Origin: an uncultured Eubacteriales bacterium
GTDB taxonomy: Bacteria > Bacillota > Clostridia > Christensenellales > Aristaeellaceae
Length of the DNA stretch: 56,541 bases
Direction: 5' to 3'
Assembly (NCBI GenBank): GCA_902761755.1
Contig: CACWLP010000007.1
Span: forward strand, 1-56,541
Every line of letters begins with the position of its first letter. The stretch's first letter is position 1. The notes beneath the pieces are model-generated. The model searched no databases. It saw nothing but the letters and a program-made list of their open reading frames with translations, and was not told where the DNA came from. Of the stretch, positions 8,486 to 18,034 are shown piece after piece. The position numbers were made by a program, and so were the translations under genes.

Positions 8486-8518
8486 AGAGCCGCCGGAGGA
8501 TCCCGGGAGGTTTGAGAT

Positions 8519-9076
8519 ATGGATCTGCGGAAACTGGTCTGGGCGGCGCGGGGCGTGGTTTACAAGCTCTTTTTCGGAAAGGTCGGCAATCTTTCCTACA
8601 TCGGAAAGCCCGTTTCCCTCGTCGGAGCAAAAAACATCCAAATCGGCAGCCGGGTCAGGATTTACCCGGGCGCGAGAATGGAAGCCCACGGCGATGCGAA
8701 GATCATCGTTGAGGACAATTGCTCCATCGCGCAGAATTTATATATGACGGTTGACGGCGAACCCCTGGTGATCGGGAAAAACACCACGATCAGCGCCAAC
8801 GTGTTCATTACCAATCTGGACCACGAATACCGGGATATTGATAAGCACATCATGGAACAGCCGCACATGATCCGAACTACCCGGATCGGAGAGGGATGCT
8901 TTATCGGTTTCGGAGCGGCCATTCAGGCGGGAACGATCCTTGGCAAGCACTGCGTGGTCGGCACCAACGCGGTGGTCCGCGGGGAGTTCCCGGATTACTG
9001 CGTGCTTGTGGGCGTGCCGGCCAGGGTCGTCAGGAAATACAACCCGGAAACCGGCGAATGGGAAAGGACGAAATGA
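8519..9076 (+). CDS. Hexapeptide-repeat O-acetyltransferase
   Basis: This 185-residue protein has left-handed beta-helix hexapeptide repeats (IGSRVRI, VEDNCSI, IGKNTTISANVF, IGEGCFIGFGAAIQAG, LGKHCVVGTNAVV) and ends with the family signature VGVPARVVR. The catalytic His is probably in NLDHEY. Such WbbJ/maltose-acetyltransferase-type enzymes acetylate sugars from acetyl-CoA, here most likely a repeat-unit sugar. A GGGAGG site precedes the ATG. Confidence 0.92.
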   Translation: MDLRKLVWAARGVVYKLFFGKVGNLSYIGKPVSLVGAKNIQIGSRVRIYPGARMEAHGDAKIIVEDNCSIAQNLYMTVDGEPLVIGKNTTISANVFITNLDHEYRDIDKHIMEQPHMIRTTRIGEGCFIGFGAAIQAGTILGKHCVVGTNAVVRGEFPDYCVLVGVPARVVRKYNPETGEWERTK

Positions 9077-9122
9077 TCCGCGGCGCGGGCGGAACGTATT
9101 CCGATCAAGAAGGAGACTTTGA

Positions 9123-10424
9123 ATGCTGAATTCGGTCAAAGCAAAAAACATCATATACGCCGTAGTCACAGTGCTGCTGGTGGCGTTTTCCTACGTTCAC
9201 GTGATTTTTACGGATCTGCTGGCGGTCTGGCTGCTGGTGTTCTCGATCATCAAGATCGCGAAAACGAAGAACAACATGCTGCTGCTGCTTCAGCTGTTCA
9301 TGCTGATTTACTCCGTTGTGCCGATCCTGTATTTTATCCTGAATATCCCCATTTCTCCCCATCAGTATCTGGATCTGAACCAGAAGGCGAACATGCGCCT
9401 GGCGCTGCAGACCCAGACCGTATTCGTCGTGGCGTTCCTGAGCTGGGCGCCCATCGAGAGCAGATATACCTTTGCCGGCGTGTTCCGGCCGCAGAAGCGG
9501 CACATGGCCTGGCTGGTTTCCGTACTGATCATGATCGGGAGTCTTTTTTTTGTGAACTGGCGCGGCGTTCTCTCCTCCATGCTGAAGACGTACAGCATCG
9601 AAACGGAAAGCAGCATCATATTCGACTATTTCATGGTTTTCACTGCGGCCAATTATTTCTTCTGCGACGCGAAGGTGAAGCGGGCGGTCAATATTTTCCT
9701 GGCCGTGATGGTTTCCCTGATCTGCGTCCTGATCGGGAAGCGGCTGACGGCGGTTTCGCTGCTGCTGCTGGTGTATATCCTGCATTATGACGGGAAACTG
9801 AAAAAAAGGACGATCATCCTGGGCTTTATCGCGGGCACCATGCTGTTCAACGCGATTCAGTTCACGAGGATCAATCAGATGCCCAGCCTGTTCAACGTAT
9901 TGACGGGCATCAATATCGAAAACGGCGTTTTCAGGAGCAATTCCTGTGATATCTGGTACGCTTCCGAGGTAATTGTCAAGCTGATTTCCGAAAAGGTGTT
10001 TGACTGGGGCTTCCGCCTCAAGAGCTTCCTGGGCACCTTCCTCAACGCGTTTCTTCCCTCCAGCCTGACGCCCAAGGAGGCGCTGGTAAACGTCTACATC
10101 ACGGAGAACAACCTGTTCCCCTACACCGCCAACGGAAGCCTGATCGGCGTTTCCACGTATCTGTGGCTGAGCTATCCCGGCGTGCTGCTGTTCGCTTATC
10201 TGATCTCCCTGCTGATCAGGAAGGGCATGAGCAGCCGCGGGAAACTGAGCACCCTTTACACCGTGCTGATCCTGGCCACCTTCCCCCGGTGGTACACCTA
10301 TAATCCCCGGATCCTGTTCAAATTCGCTTTTGTGGCCGGGGTGGTCTATCTGTGCGTATGGATCGTCGCCTCCTCGGAAGTAACGAAGAATCGGGTAAGG
10401 AAGCGGACGAATGAAAAAAAATAA
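9123..10424 (+). CDS. Wzy-type oligosaccharide repeat-unit polymerase
   Basis: This 433-residue integral membrane protein is hydrophobic nearly throughout, with around ten predicted membrane segments and a larger extracytoplasmic loop in the second half (about residues 265-350). Sequence identity within Wzy polymerases is low, so the call rests on topology, size and position directly before the flippase. It would polymerise undecaprenyl-linked repeat units outside the membrane. AAGGAGA precedes the ATG, and its end overlaps the flippase gene by 14 bases. Confidence 0.75.
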   Translation: MLNSVKAKNIIYAVVTVLLVAFSYVHVIFTDLLAVWLLVFSIIKIAKTKNNMLLLLQLFMLIYSVVPILYFILNIPISPHQYLDLNQKANMRLALQTQTVFVVAFLSWAPIESRYTFAGVFRPQKRHMAWLVSVLIMIGSLFFVNWRGVLSSMLKTYSIETESSIIFDYFMVFTAANYFFCDAKVKRAVNIFLAVMVSLICVLIGKRLTAVSLLLLVYILHYDGKLKKRTIILGFIAGTMLFNAIQFTRINQMPSLFNVLTGINIENGVFRSNSCDIWYASEVIVKLISEKVFDWGFRLKSFLGTFLNAFLPSSLTPKEALVNVYITENNLFPYTANGSLIGVSTYLWLSYPGVLLFAYLISLLIRKGMSSRGKLSTLYTVLILATFPRWYTYNPRILFKFAFVAGVVYLCVWIVASSEVTKNRVRKRTNEKK

Positions 10425-11955
10425 AACCATTGTCGTCCTGATGCTGATCGCCGGCCTGTCAAAGCTGGTGGGTTTTTCCAGAGAGATCATCCTGTCTTAT
10501 TTCTGGGGCGCGACCAACATCAGCGACGCTTACCTGATTTCCACCACGATCCCCACCACGATCTTTACGTTCGTCGGCGTCGGCATAACCACGGGCTTCA
10601 TCCCGATCTATACGGAGATCAAGGAAAAGGAAGGCCGGCTGCAGTCCAATGCGTTTGTGAACAAGCTGCTGGTTTCCACCCTGCTGATCTGCTGCGGGCT
10701 GATCGCGGTGGGTGAGCTGTTTTGCGGTCCGCTGGTGCGGATATTCGCCAGCGGCTTCGACCAGGAGACGTATCGGATCGCGGTGACCTTTACCCGCGTG
10801 AGCCTGTTTGAAATCGGCTTTACCACGATCATGTACATCATGACCGCGTATCTGCAGAGCGAGGATTCGTTCATTGCGCCGGCGCTGGCTTCTTTCCCCA
10901 TGAACCTGATGACCATCGGGGCGATCTGGCTGAGCTCCAACGGGAATTATTATTTCCTGTGTATCGGCTGCCTGGCCGCCAGCTTTGCCCAGGCCGCGTT
11001 CCTGGTGCCGTTTGCTTTCCGGAAGGGATTCCGGATCACGCGGATTGCCAACCCCCGCGGTGACAGCAAGATCAAGGAGCTTTTCGCTCTGGCGCTGCCC
11101 ACCATCATCGGCACGTCCGTCAACGATATCAACGTGCTGGTGGACAGGACCCTGGCTTCCAATCTGTCCGTGGGCGGCATTTCCGCGCTGAATTACGCCA
11201 GCAAGATCAACGCGTTTCTGCAGGGCATCATCGTGCTTTCGATCGTTTCCTATATCTATCCCAAGATCGCGAAGTTCGCCGTCAATCAGGATTCCGGCAA
11301 GCTGAAAAACGTCATCGACAGCGCCTTGGTATCCATCGTTTTCATTCTGCTTCCGGCCAGTTGCGTTCTGATCATTTTTGCGGAAAAGATCGTTTCCCTG
11401 ATATTCGGCCACGGCGCCTTCGACCGGGATGCGGTGCTGATGACCTCGTCCGTATTGGCTTTCTACAGCATCGGGATGATTGCAAACGGCCTGCGGGAGG
11501 TATTCTCCCGGGTGCTGTTCGCGTATAAGGATTCAAAAACGCCGATGATCAACGGCGCCATCGGCATGGTGATCAACATTGTGCTGAACCTGGTGCTCAG
11601 TTCCTTCATGGGAATCGACGGCCTGGCGCTGAGCACGTCGGTATCCAGCTTCTGCATCCTGGTGATGCTGATGTACGGCATCGCCAGGAAAAAGATCTGG
11701 AAGCCGGGCAGAACGCTGTACGTTTCGCTGGCCAAGATCGCGGCGCTGTCCGCGGTCATGTGCTGCTGCGTCCTGCTGGGCAAGCGCGCGGCGTCCATGC
11801 TGATCGGCAATGAATATGTTTCCATCGCCTTGTCCGTGCTGCTCGGCGGCATCGTGTATCTTCTGGGCGCCTTCCTTCTGGATATCAGGGAGATCACGTC
11901 CATGCTGCGGTTTACGAAAAAGGATCGGGAAGAGGAAGAGGCCCCCCATGAGTGA
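10411..11955 (+). CDS. MurJ/MviN-family lipid-linked oligosaccharide flippase
   Basis: This 514-residue membrane protein shows the MurJ/MviN signature: an N-terminal SKLVGFSREIILSYFWGA, a dozen or more hydrophobic segments and an internal VDRTLAS segment. In this operon the likely substrate is the undecaprenyl-linked repeat unit rather than lipid II, taking the place of Wzx. It overlaps the polymerase upstream and ends within the start of the next gene. Confidence 0.9.
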   Translation: MKKNKTIVVLMLIAGLSKLVGFSREIILSYFWGATNISDAYLISTTIPTTIFTFVGVGITTGFIPIYTEIKEKEGRLQSNAFVNKLLVSTLLICCGLIAVGELFCGPLVRIFASGFDQETYRIAVTFTRVSLFEIGFTTIMYIMTAYLQSEDSFIAPALASFPMNLMTIGAIWLSSNGNYYFLCIGCLAASFAQAAFLVPFAFRKGFRITRIANPRGDSKIKELFALALPTIIGTSVNDINVLVDRTLASNLSVGGISALNYASKINAFLQGIIVLSIVSYIYPKIAKFAVNQDSGKLKNVIDSALVSIVFILLPASCVLIIFAEKIVSLIFGHGAFDRDAVLMTSSVLAFYSIGMIANGLREVFSRVLFAYKDSKTPMINGAIGMVINIVLNLVLSSFMGIDGLALSTSVSSFCILVMLMYGIARKKIWKPGRTLYVSLAKIAALSAVMCCCVLLGKRAASMLIGNEYVSIALSVLLGGIVYLLGAFLLDIREITSMLRFTKKDREEEEAPHE

Positions 11956-13249
11956 AAAGAGCATCGATAGCGTTCATCAGGAATATCTGTCCGCCTTCCG
12001 GCAGGTCCGCATGCCCGGCCTGGAAGAATTTGAAACGGATAAGCTGCTGTTTAACCAATCGTACCACGCGCTGACCAGGAAATGGAAATTCCTGCTGGGC
12101 ACCGTGGTCGCCGCCCTGTTTTTCGACCGCGAAACGATCCGCTATGACGACCGGGAGGCCGGCTTGCTTCTGTATTCGGAAGTGTTCAACCGGAAGGATC
12201 ACGACACGTATTGGCAGCTCCTGTGCGATCTGTTTCCGGACAAAAACACCATGACGATCGTCAACCTGTCCAAGAGCGAGATGAAGCGCTGCCTGCGCCT
12301 GGGGCAGATACCGGGAAAGCTGAAAAGGCTGGCGCAATACAATAAACGGCTGAAATTCGTGCGGTCTCGCCTGCAGCGGGCTTTCTTATCGGCGCAGCTG
12401 ATCTGGCTGTATCAGTTCCTGAAGAAAATTGAAAAGCTGCAGCTCCACCCCAAGGCGGCGATGTGCTTCTGCGACGCGGACTTTCACGAAACGCTGCTGG
12501 TCCAATGGCTGAATCACCGCGGGGTGGCCACCGTGACGAATCAGCACGGCCAGCCCCTGCTGCGGGACAAAAATACCGACAGGCTGAACCAAAGCCAGGT
12601 GCTGAATTTCAACAGCCGGTATTTCCTGGCCAAAGGGAGCTTCACCCGGGAGCAGTTCCGCAAAGCGGGCGTTTCCGACGACCGGGTGATCGTGGTGGGC
12701 GATCTGAAACACGAAAAACCGGCCGTCGCCATCCATGAAAAGAAAAACAGATTCTGCGTGTTCCTGGATACGCCCAGCTACGGCTTCGCGGAAAAAACCA
12801 ACGCCGAGCTGCTGCGCTTTGCGGAAGCGGTCGGCGGCGCCCTGCACATGGATTATTATGTGAAGCTGCATCCCAGCGACGATTCGGGCAGATATTCGGG
12901 CGTGTCGCCCGACCGGTTCCTGGACAGGAACATCAGCCTGTCCGAATGCTTCGGAATGATCGATTTCGGCCTGTTCAGCGCCAGCGCCATTTATATCGAC
13001 ATGATCGCGTTTGGCGTAAAGGCCTATCAGTACTGCGGCATCCCCTTCCCGATCACCTCGTCGGAGGACGATCGGGTCGCTTCGCTGGAGGACTTCACGG
13101 AAAAGCACCGCCGGTGGGAGGCAAAAAACGACGGGGAAAAACGGGCGTATTTCGCGGAGCTGTACGGCCGGTACTATTCGGATAAAAATGCGGCGGATGA
13201 AATTCGCATGTTTGTCGGTCATCTGCTGACGGATGGAGGAGAACAATGA
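11948..13249 (+). CDS. Putative GT-B glycosyltransferase, candidate ulosonic-acid transferase
   Basis: This 433-residue soluble protein has no membrane segment. Features include VTNQHGQ near residue 200, NSRYFLAKGSFTREQF and VIVVGDLKHEK. The C-terminal half carries YYVKLHPSDDSGRY and SASAIYIDMIAFG, resembling the donor half of capsular GT-B enzymes such as polysialyl- or Kdo-transferase-like proteins. Its position immediately before the CMP-sugar synthetase, with ATGA overlap, suggests it uses the CMP-ulosonic acid made by the next four genes. That is inference. The ATG at 11948 is chosen over an upstream in-frame ATG lying inside the flippase gene. Confidence 0.6.
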   Translation: MSEKSIDSVHQEYLSAFRQVRMPGLEEFETDKLLFNQSYHALTRKWKFLLGTVVAALFFDRETIRYDDREAGLLLYSEVFNRKDHDTYWQLLCDLFPDKNTMTIVNLSKSEMKRCLRLGQIPGKLKRLAQYNKRLKFVRSRLQRAFLSAQLIWLYQFLKKIEKLQLHPKAAMCFCDADFHETLLVQWLNHRGVATVTNQHGQPLLRDKNTDRLNQSQVLNFNSRYFLAKGSFTREQFRKAGVSDDRVIVVGDLKHEKPAVAIHEKKNRFCVFLDTPSYGFAEKTNAELLRFAEAVGGALHMDYYVKLHPSDDSGRYSGVSPDRFLDRNISLSECFGMIDFGLFSASAIYIDMIAFGVKAYQYCGIPFPITSSEDDRVASLEDFTEKHRRWEAKNDGEKRAYFAELYGRYYSDKNAADEIRMFVGHLLTDGGEQ

Positions 13250-13899
13250 AAGCAGTGGCGTTTATTCCCATCAAGCTCAATTCCCAGCGGCTGCCCCACA
13301 AAAACATCCTTCCCATTGCCGGGCATCCCCTGTGCTGGCACCTGTGCAATACGCTGAACCAGGTCCGGGGCCTGGACAGCGTGTACGTGTACTGCTCCGA
13401 TCCCGCGGTGAAGCAGTATATCCCGGAGGAAACCCGCTTCCTCCAGCGGCCGGAATGGCTGGACGGAAACCTGGTAAAGGGCTTTGACATTTACCGCTCG
13501 TTCATCCAGGCGGTGGACGCCGACGTGTACGTTCTGGCCCATACCACTTCGCCCTTTATCAAAGTGTCCTCCTGCCAGACCGCACTGGACCACGTCCTTT
13601 CCGGGGAATACGATTCGGCGTTCTCCGCCGAACGGATCCAGACCTTCGCCTGGTACCAGGGAAAGCCCATCAACTACGACCTCAACGATGTTCCCCGGAC
13701 GCAGGATATGGAGCCGATCTGGGTGGAAACCAGCGCGTTCTTCATGTTCAAAAAGGAAATCTTCACCGTCCACAACAGAAGGATCGGCTTCCATCCCTAC
13801 ATCCAGGAAGTATCCGGCATTGAAGCGGTGGACATTGACGAGAAAAAGGATTATGACCTGGCATGTATGCTGGCGGAAGCAGAAAGGATCGGACAATGA
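13246..13899 (+). CDS. Acylneuraminate/ulosonate cytidylyltransferase (CMP-sugar synthetase)
   Basis: This 217-residue protein belongs to the NeuA/PseF/KdsB superfamily. The N-terminal CTP-binding loop reads [15 protein letters not shown], close to the NeuA pattern and unlike the classical KdsB IPARxxSxRLPGKPL. Other motifs are [17 protein letters not shown] and a C-terminal [11 protein letters not shown] metal-binding region. It activates a nine- or eight-carbon acid sugar with CTP. Since the next three genes make Kdo, CMP-Kdo is the most likely product despite the NeuA-like sequence. GGAGGAG precedes the ATG. Confidence 0.87.
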   Translation: MKAVAFIPIKLNSQRLPHKNILPIAGHPLCWHLCNTLNQVRGLDSVYVYCSDPAVKQYIPEETRFLQRPEWLDGNLVKGFDIYRSFIQAVDADVYVLAHTTSPFIKVSSCQTALDHVLSGEYDSAFSAERIQTFAWYQGKPINYDLNDVPRTQDMEPIWVETSAFFMFKKEIFTVHNRRIGFHPYIQEVSGIEAVDIDEKKDYDLACMLAEAERIGQ

Positions 13900-14672
13900 G
13901 CAAAATGACGTTGATCGCCGGGCCCTGCGTGATCGAATCCGAGCAGAATGTGATGCTGGTGGCGGAAACGGTGGCGGGGATCGCCCGGAAGCTGGATCTG
14001 GATTATTATTTCAAGGCGTCCTTCGATAAGGCCAACCGGACCAGCATTTCCTCCTATCGCGGCCCCGGGATCGAAAAAGGGCTGGAAATCCTGCAGAAGG
14101 TGAAGGACACGCTGGGCCTGAAAATCTGCACGGACATCCACGAGCCGTGGCAGGCGGAAAAGGCGGCGCAGGTGGCGGACATTCTTCAGATCCCCGCTTT
14201 CCTCTGCCGGCAGACGGATCTGCTGGTGGCGGCGGCGAAGACGCAAAAGTGCATCAATGTGAAAAAGGCCCAGTTCCTGGCGCCCTGGGATATGAAAAAT
14301 GTGGTCACCAAGCTGGAGGAATCCGGGAACAGGAACATTATGCTGTGCGAGCGGGGCTCCACCTTCGGCTACAACACCCTGGTGGTGGATATGACGGGGA
14401 TCTTTGAAATGAAGAAATTCGGCTATCCGGTGGTGTTCGACGCCACCCACAGCGTGCAGAAGCCGGGCGGGAAAGGCAGCGCCACCGGCGGCAACCGGGC
14501 ATACGTGGAGCCGCTGGCAAAGGCGGCCGTGGCGGCGGGCGCGGACGCGCTTTTCTTTGAAGTCCACCCCGATCCGGACCGCGCGCTTTCCGATGGGCCC
14601 AATATGGTCCGGCTGGACGAATTTGAAAGCCTTCTGAGCCGGGTGATGAAGGTATACGACGCAGTGCATTGA
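13896..14672 (+). CDS. kdsA: 3-deoxy-8-phosphooctulonate (Kdo-8-P) synthase, metal-dependent class
   Basis: This 258-residue protein has strong KdsA signatures: [48 protein letters not shown] and [12 protein letters not shown]. It condenses arabinose-5-phosphate with PEP to Kdo-8-P. Cys11 in GPCVIE, the His of DATH, and Glu/Asp in [14 protein letters not shown] match the ligands of the metallo-KdsA class; the E. coli non-metallo class has Asn in place of the Cys. The start at 13896 gives the family-typical N-terminus and overlaps the upstream stop by four bases. Confidence 0.95.
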   Translation: MSKMTLIAGPCVIESEQNVMLVAETVAGIARKLDLDYYFKASFDKANRTSISSYRGPGIEKGLEILQKVKDTLGLKICTDIHEPWQAEKAAQVADILQIPAFLCRQTDLLVAAAKTQKCINVKKAQFLAPWDMKNVVTKLEESGNRNIMLCERGSTFGYNTLVVDMTGIFEMKKFGYPVVFDATHSVQKPGGKGSATGGNRAYVEPLAKAAVAAGADALFFEVHPDPDRALSDGPNMVRLDEFESLLSRVMKVYDAVH

Positions 14673-14685
14673 CGGGGGAATCGGT

Positions 14686-15648
14686 ATGGACAGATTGGCT
14701 GAGGGCAAGCGCGTTTTTGACAAGGAGATCGACGCGCTGATCAAAACGCGCGACGCGCTGGGAGATACTTACCTGCAGATCCTGGAGCTGGTCACCAAAT
14801 GCGAAGGCAAGGTGATCGTGACCGGGATGGGCAAGCCCGGGCATATCGCGGCAAAAATCGCGGCGACCTTTGCCAGCCTCGGCACGCCGGCGTTCCACCT
14901 GCATCCGGCGGAAGCCATGCACGGGGATCTGGGCATGGTGTCCGCCAATGATGTGGTCATTGCGATCAGCTTCAGCGGCGAGAGCGAAGAGATCATCCGC
15001 ATCCTTCCCAACATCAAAATGATCGGCGCCAGGCTGGTGGGCATCACGGGCAACCCGGATTCCATCCTTGCCCAGGAAGCCGACGTTGTGCAGATCCTGC
15101 CCAAGTTTGAGGAGGCGTGCTTCCTCGGCCTCGCCCCCACCTCCAGCACCACGGCCGCGCTGTGCTACGGGGATTCCCTGGCCGTGGTGGCCAGCGCCGT
15201 CTACGGCTTCAAGGACAGCGACTTCGGCAAATTCCATCCGGCGGGCAGCCTGGGCAAAAAGCTGATTCTTCGGGTGGAGGACATCATGGCCCAGGGGGAG
15301 AAAAACGCGAAGGTGCACGTCAGCGTACCCCTCAAGGACGCCATCATTGAGCTAAGCAAAAAAGGCCTCGGCGCCCTGTCCGTGGTGGACGACGACGACA
15401 ATCTTCTGGGGATCATCACAGACGGGGATCTGCGGCGCCAGCTGGAAAAAGGGGTGGACATCTACAGCCTGAAGGTGGAAAACATCATGTCCACCGATCC
15501 GTACACGATCCGGAAAGAAAGGCTGGCCATCGAGGCGCTGAAGGTGATGAAGCACAGGAACATTTCCTGCCTGCTCGTCACGGAAGGCACGAAAGCCATC
15601 GGAACCATCCGGCTTCAGGACATCATAGGGGTGGGGATCATTGGATAA
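14686..15648 (+). CDS. kdsD: Arabinose-5-phosphate isomerase (KdsD/KpsF)
   Basis: This 320-residue protein has a SIS sugar-isomerase domain (about 30-165: VIVTGMGKPGHIAAKIAATF, HLHPAEAMHGDLGM, ISFSGESEE) followed by two CBS domains (about 205-320). It interconverts ribulose-5-phosphate and arabinose-5-phosphate, supplying KdsA. Length and domain order match full-length KdsD/KpsF/GutQ. It starts 13 bases after kdsA with GGGGG upstream. Confidence 0.95.
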   Translation: MDRLAEGKRVFDKEIDALIKTRDALGDTYLQILELVTKCEGKVIVTGMGKPGHIAAKIAATFASLGTPAFHLHPAEAMHGDLGMVSANDVVIAISFSGESEEIIRILPNIKMIGARLVGITGNPDSILAQEADVVQILPKFEEACFLGLAPTSSTTAALCYGDSLAVVASAVYGFKDSDFGKFHPAGSLGKKLILRVEDIMAQGEKNAKVHVSVPLKDAIIELSKKGLGALSVVDDDDNLLGIITDGDLRRQLEKGVDIYSLKVENIMSTDPYTIRKERLAIEALKVMKHRNISCLLVTEGTKAIGTIRLQDIIGVGIIG

Positions 15649-16114
15649 GACGAAGTACCTGATCATGGATGTGGACGGGACGCTTACGGACGGGAAGATC
15701 TATATGTCGCCGTCCGGCGAAGCGATGAAGGCGTTCAGCATCAAGGACGGCTGCGGGATCCACGATCTCCTGCCCGGCGCGGGAATCGTGCCGGTGATCA
15801 TCACCGCGAGAAAATCGGAAATCGTGGTCAACCGCTGCAGGGAGCTGGGGATCAGCGAGGTCTATCAGGGCGTCGGCAGCAAGATCGGCCAGATGCGCTC
15901 CGTCGTTGCCGATCTTGCCCAGGCCGCATACATCGGAGACGACATCAACGATCTGCAGTGCATGCAGGCGGTCCGGGAAGCCGGCGGGCTGGTGGGCTGC
16001 CCTGCCGACGCGGTGCGGCAGGTGATGGAGATTGCCGATTTTGTGGCGGCGCACAGGGGCGGCGACGGGGCCGTCAGGGATTTTATTGAGTGGATCCTTC
16101 AACAAAAGCGATAG
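15641..16114 (+). CDS. kdsC: Kdo-8-phosphate phosphatase (KdsC-like HAD hydrolase)
   Basis: This 157-residue protein is a capless C0-type HAD phosphatase: motif [10 protein letters not shown] near residue 10, ITARKS (motif II), a Lys in VGSKIGQM and [10 protein letters not shown] (motif IV). KdsC releases phosphate from Kdo-8-P, giving free Kdo. The likely start is a TTG overlapping the kdsD stop by eight bases; the next ATG (15665) would delete the strand before motif I. The normal KdsC length is 160-190 residues, so this is compact but complete. Confidence 0.9.
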   Translation: MDKTKYLIMDVDGTLTDGKIYMSPSGEAMKAFSIKDGCGIHDLLPGAGIVPVIITARKSEIVVNRCRELGISEVYQGVGSKIGQMRSVVADLAQAAYIGDDINDLQCMQAVREAGGLVGCPADAVRQVMEIADFVAAHRGGDGAVRDFIEWILQQKR

Positions 16115-16125
16115 GAGAATCAGAA

Positions 16126-17010
16126 ATGAAAGGGATTATTCTTGCCGGTGGGGCGGGGACCCGGCTTTACCCGCTGACGATGGTGACGTCAAAGCAGCTG
16201 CTGCCGGTGTATGACAAGCCGATGATCTATTACCCGCTCTCCACCCTCATGCTGGCGGGGATCAAAGAGATTCTGATCATTTCCACCGAAACGGATACGC
16301 CCCGCTTCGAGGCGCTTCTGGGAGACGGCAGCCAGTTTGGCGTGAAGCTCCAATACAAGGTGCAGCCTTCCCCCGACGGGCTGGCCCAGGCCTTCATCCT
16401 GGGCGAGGAATTTCTCGCCGGCGAGGCCGGGGCGATGGTGCTGGGCGACAACATCTTTTACGGGAACGGGTTCCGCAAGCTGCTCCGCGCGGCGGTGGAA
16501 AACGCCGAACAGGGCCGGGCGACCGTATTCGGGTATTATGTGAACGATCCGGAACGGTTCGGCGTAGTCGCCTTCGACGAGGAGGGGCACGCCACTTCCA
16601 TCGAAGAAAAGCCGAAAGTCCCCAAATCCAATTATGCGGTAACGGGGCTGTATTTCTATCCGGATGACGTTGCGCGCCGGGCCAATCAGGTGCGGCCCTC
16701 CGCCCGGGGGGAATTGGAAATCACCACGCTGAATGAGATGTACCTGGACGACGGGCTGCTGGATGTGCAGCTGCTGGGGCGCGGCTTCGCATGGCTTGAC
16801 ACCGGAACGATGGACAGCCTGGTGGAAGCGGCCAACTTTGTGCAGACGATTTCCAAGCGGCAGGGGATCACCATTTCCGCCCCGGAGGAAATCGCCTTCA
16901 TCAACGGCTGGATCGGCAAAGAAAAGCTGCTGGAATCGGCGGAGCGCTATGGGAAATCCCCCTACGGCGCCCATCTGAAGGCAGTTGCGAACGGAAAGGT
17001 GAGGTACTGA
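16126..17010 (+). CDS. rfbA: Glucose-1-phosphate thymidylyltransferase
   Basis: This 294-residue protein is a textbook Rml[19 protein letters not shown] at the N-terminus, [37 protein letters not shown] and [10 protein letters not shown]. It makes dTDP-glucose from glucose-1-phosphate and dTTP. AGGAG at 16113-16117 supports the ATG at 16126 rather than an earlier in-frame ATG inside kdsC. It is the first of five dTDP-sugar genes. Confidence 0.97.
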   Translation: MKGIILAGGAGTRLYPLTMVTSKQLLPVYDKPMIYYPLSTLMLAGIKEILIISTETDTPRFEALLGDGSQFGVKLQYKVQPSPDGLAQAFILGEEFLAGEAGAMVLGDNIFYGNGFRKLLRAAVENAEQGRATVFGYYVNDPERFGVVAFDEEGHATSIEEKPKVPKSNYAVTGLYFYPDDVARRANQVRPSARGELEITTLNEMYLDDGLLDVQLLGRGFAWLDTGTMDSLVEAANFVQTISKRQGITISAPEEIAFINGWIGKEKLLESAERYGKSPYGAHLKAVANGKVRY

Positions 17011-17011
17011 T

Positions 17012-18034
17012 ATGAAAACTGTCATCGTGACCGGCGGCGCCGGCTTCATCGGCTCCAATTTTATTTTCCATATGATGAAAGCGCACCCGGATTACCGGAT
17101 CGTTTGCATCGACAAGCTGACCTACGCCGGCAACCTTTCCACGCTCCGATCCGTCATGGATCAGGAAAATTTCCGGTTCGTCAGGATGGATATCTGCGAC
17201 CGGGAGGGCGTGGATAAGCTCTTTGCCGAAGAAAAGCCGGATATCGTGGTAAACTTCGCGGCGGAAAGCCATGTGGACCGCAGCATAGAGAATCCCGGCG
17301 TGTTCCTGCAGACCAACGTGATCGGCACCGCCACGCTGATGGACGCCAGCCGCAAGTACGGCGTGGCCCGGTATCATCAGGTGAGCACGGATGAGGTGTA
17401 CGGCGATTTGCCCCTGGACCGGCCCGATCTTTTCTTTACGGAAGAAACCCCCATCCATACCTCCAGCCCGTACAGCGCTTCCAAGGCGGGGGCGGACCTG
17501 CTGGTGATGGCCTACCACCGCACCTATGGCCTGCCTGTGACCATCAGCCGCTGCAGCAACAATTACGGGCCCTATCATTTCCCCGAAAAGCTGATCCCGC
17601 TTATGATCGCCAACTGCCTGAACGATAAGCCCCTGCCCGTTTACGGGAAGGGCCTGAACGTCCGGGACTGGCTGTATGTGGAGGATCACTGCAAGGCCAT
17701 CGACCTGATCCTTCACCGGGGCAGGGTCGGCGAGGTGTACAACATCGGCGGGCACAATGAAATGCGGAATATCGACATCGTGAAGCTGATCTGCAGGGAG
17801 CTGGGAAAGCCCGAAAGCCTCATCACCTACGTTGCGGACCGGAAAGGCCACGATATGCGCTATGCCATCGATCCCTCGAAGATTCACGGCGAGCTGGGCT
17901 GGCTGCCGGAAACCAAATTTGAGGACGGCATCCGGAAAACGATCCAATGGTATCTTGAAAACCGCAGCTGGTGGGAAGAAATCATCAGCGGCGAATACCA
18001 GAATTATTACGCCAGGATGTACGGGAACAGATGA
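17012..18034 (+). CDS. rfbB: dTDP-glucose 4,6-dehydratase
   Basis: This 340-residue extended SDR has GGAGFIGSNF, DKLTYAGNLSTL, FAAESHVDRSI, STDEVYGDL and SPYSASKAGADLL, all RmlB signatures including the catalytic Tyr-Lys pair. It forms dTDP-4-keto-6-deoxyglucose from dTDP-glucose. It begins two bases after rfbA and overlaps the next gene by ATGA. Confidence 0.97.
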   Translation: MKTVIVTGGAGFIGSNFIFHMMKAHPDYRIVCIDKLTYAGNLSTLRSVMDQENFRFVRMDICDREGVDKLFAEEKPDIVVNFAAESHVDRSIENPGVFLQTNVIGTATLMDASRKYGVARYHQVSTDEVYGDLPLDRPDLFFTEETPIHTSSPYSASKAGADLLVMAYHRTYGLPVTISRCSNNYGPYHFPEKLIPLMIANCLNDKPLPVYGKGLNVRDWLYVEDHCKAIDLILHRGRVGEVYNIGGHNEMRNIDIVKLICRELGKPESLITYVADRKGHDMRYAIDPSKIHGELGWLPETKFEDGIRKTIQWYLENRSWWEEIISGEYQNYYARMYGNR

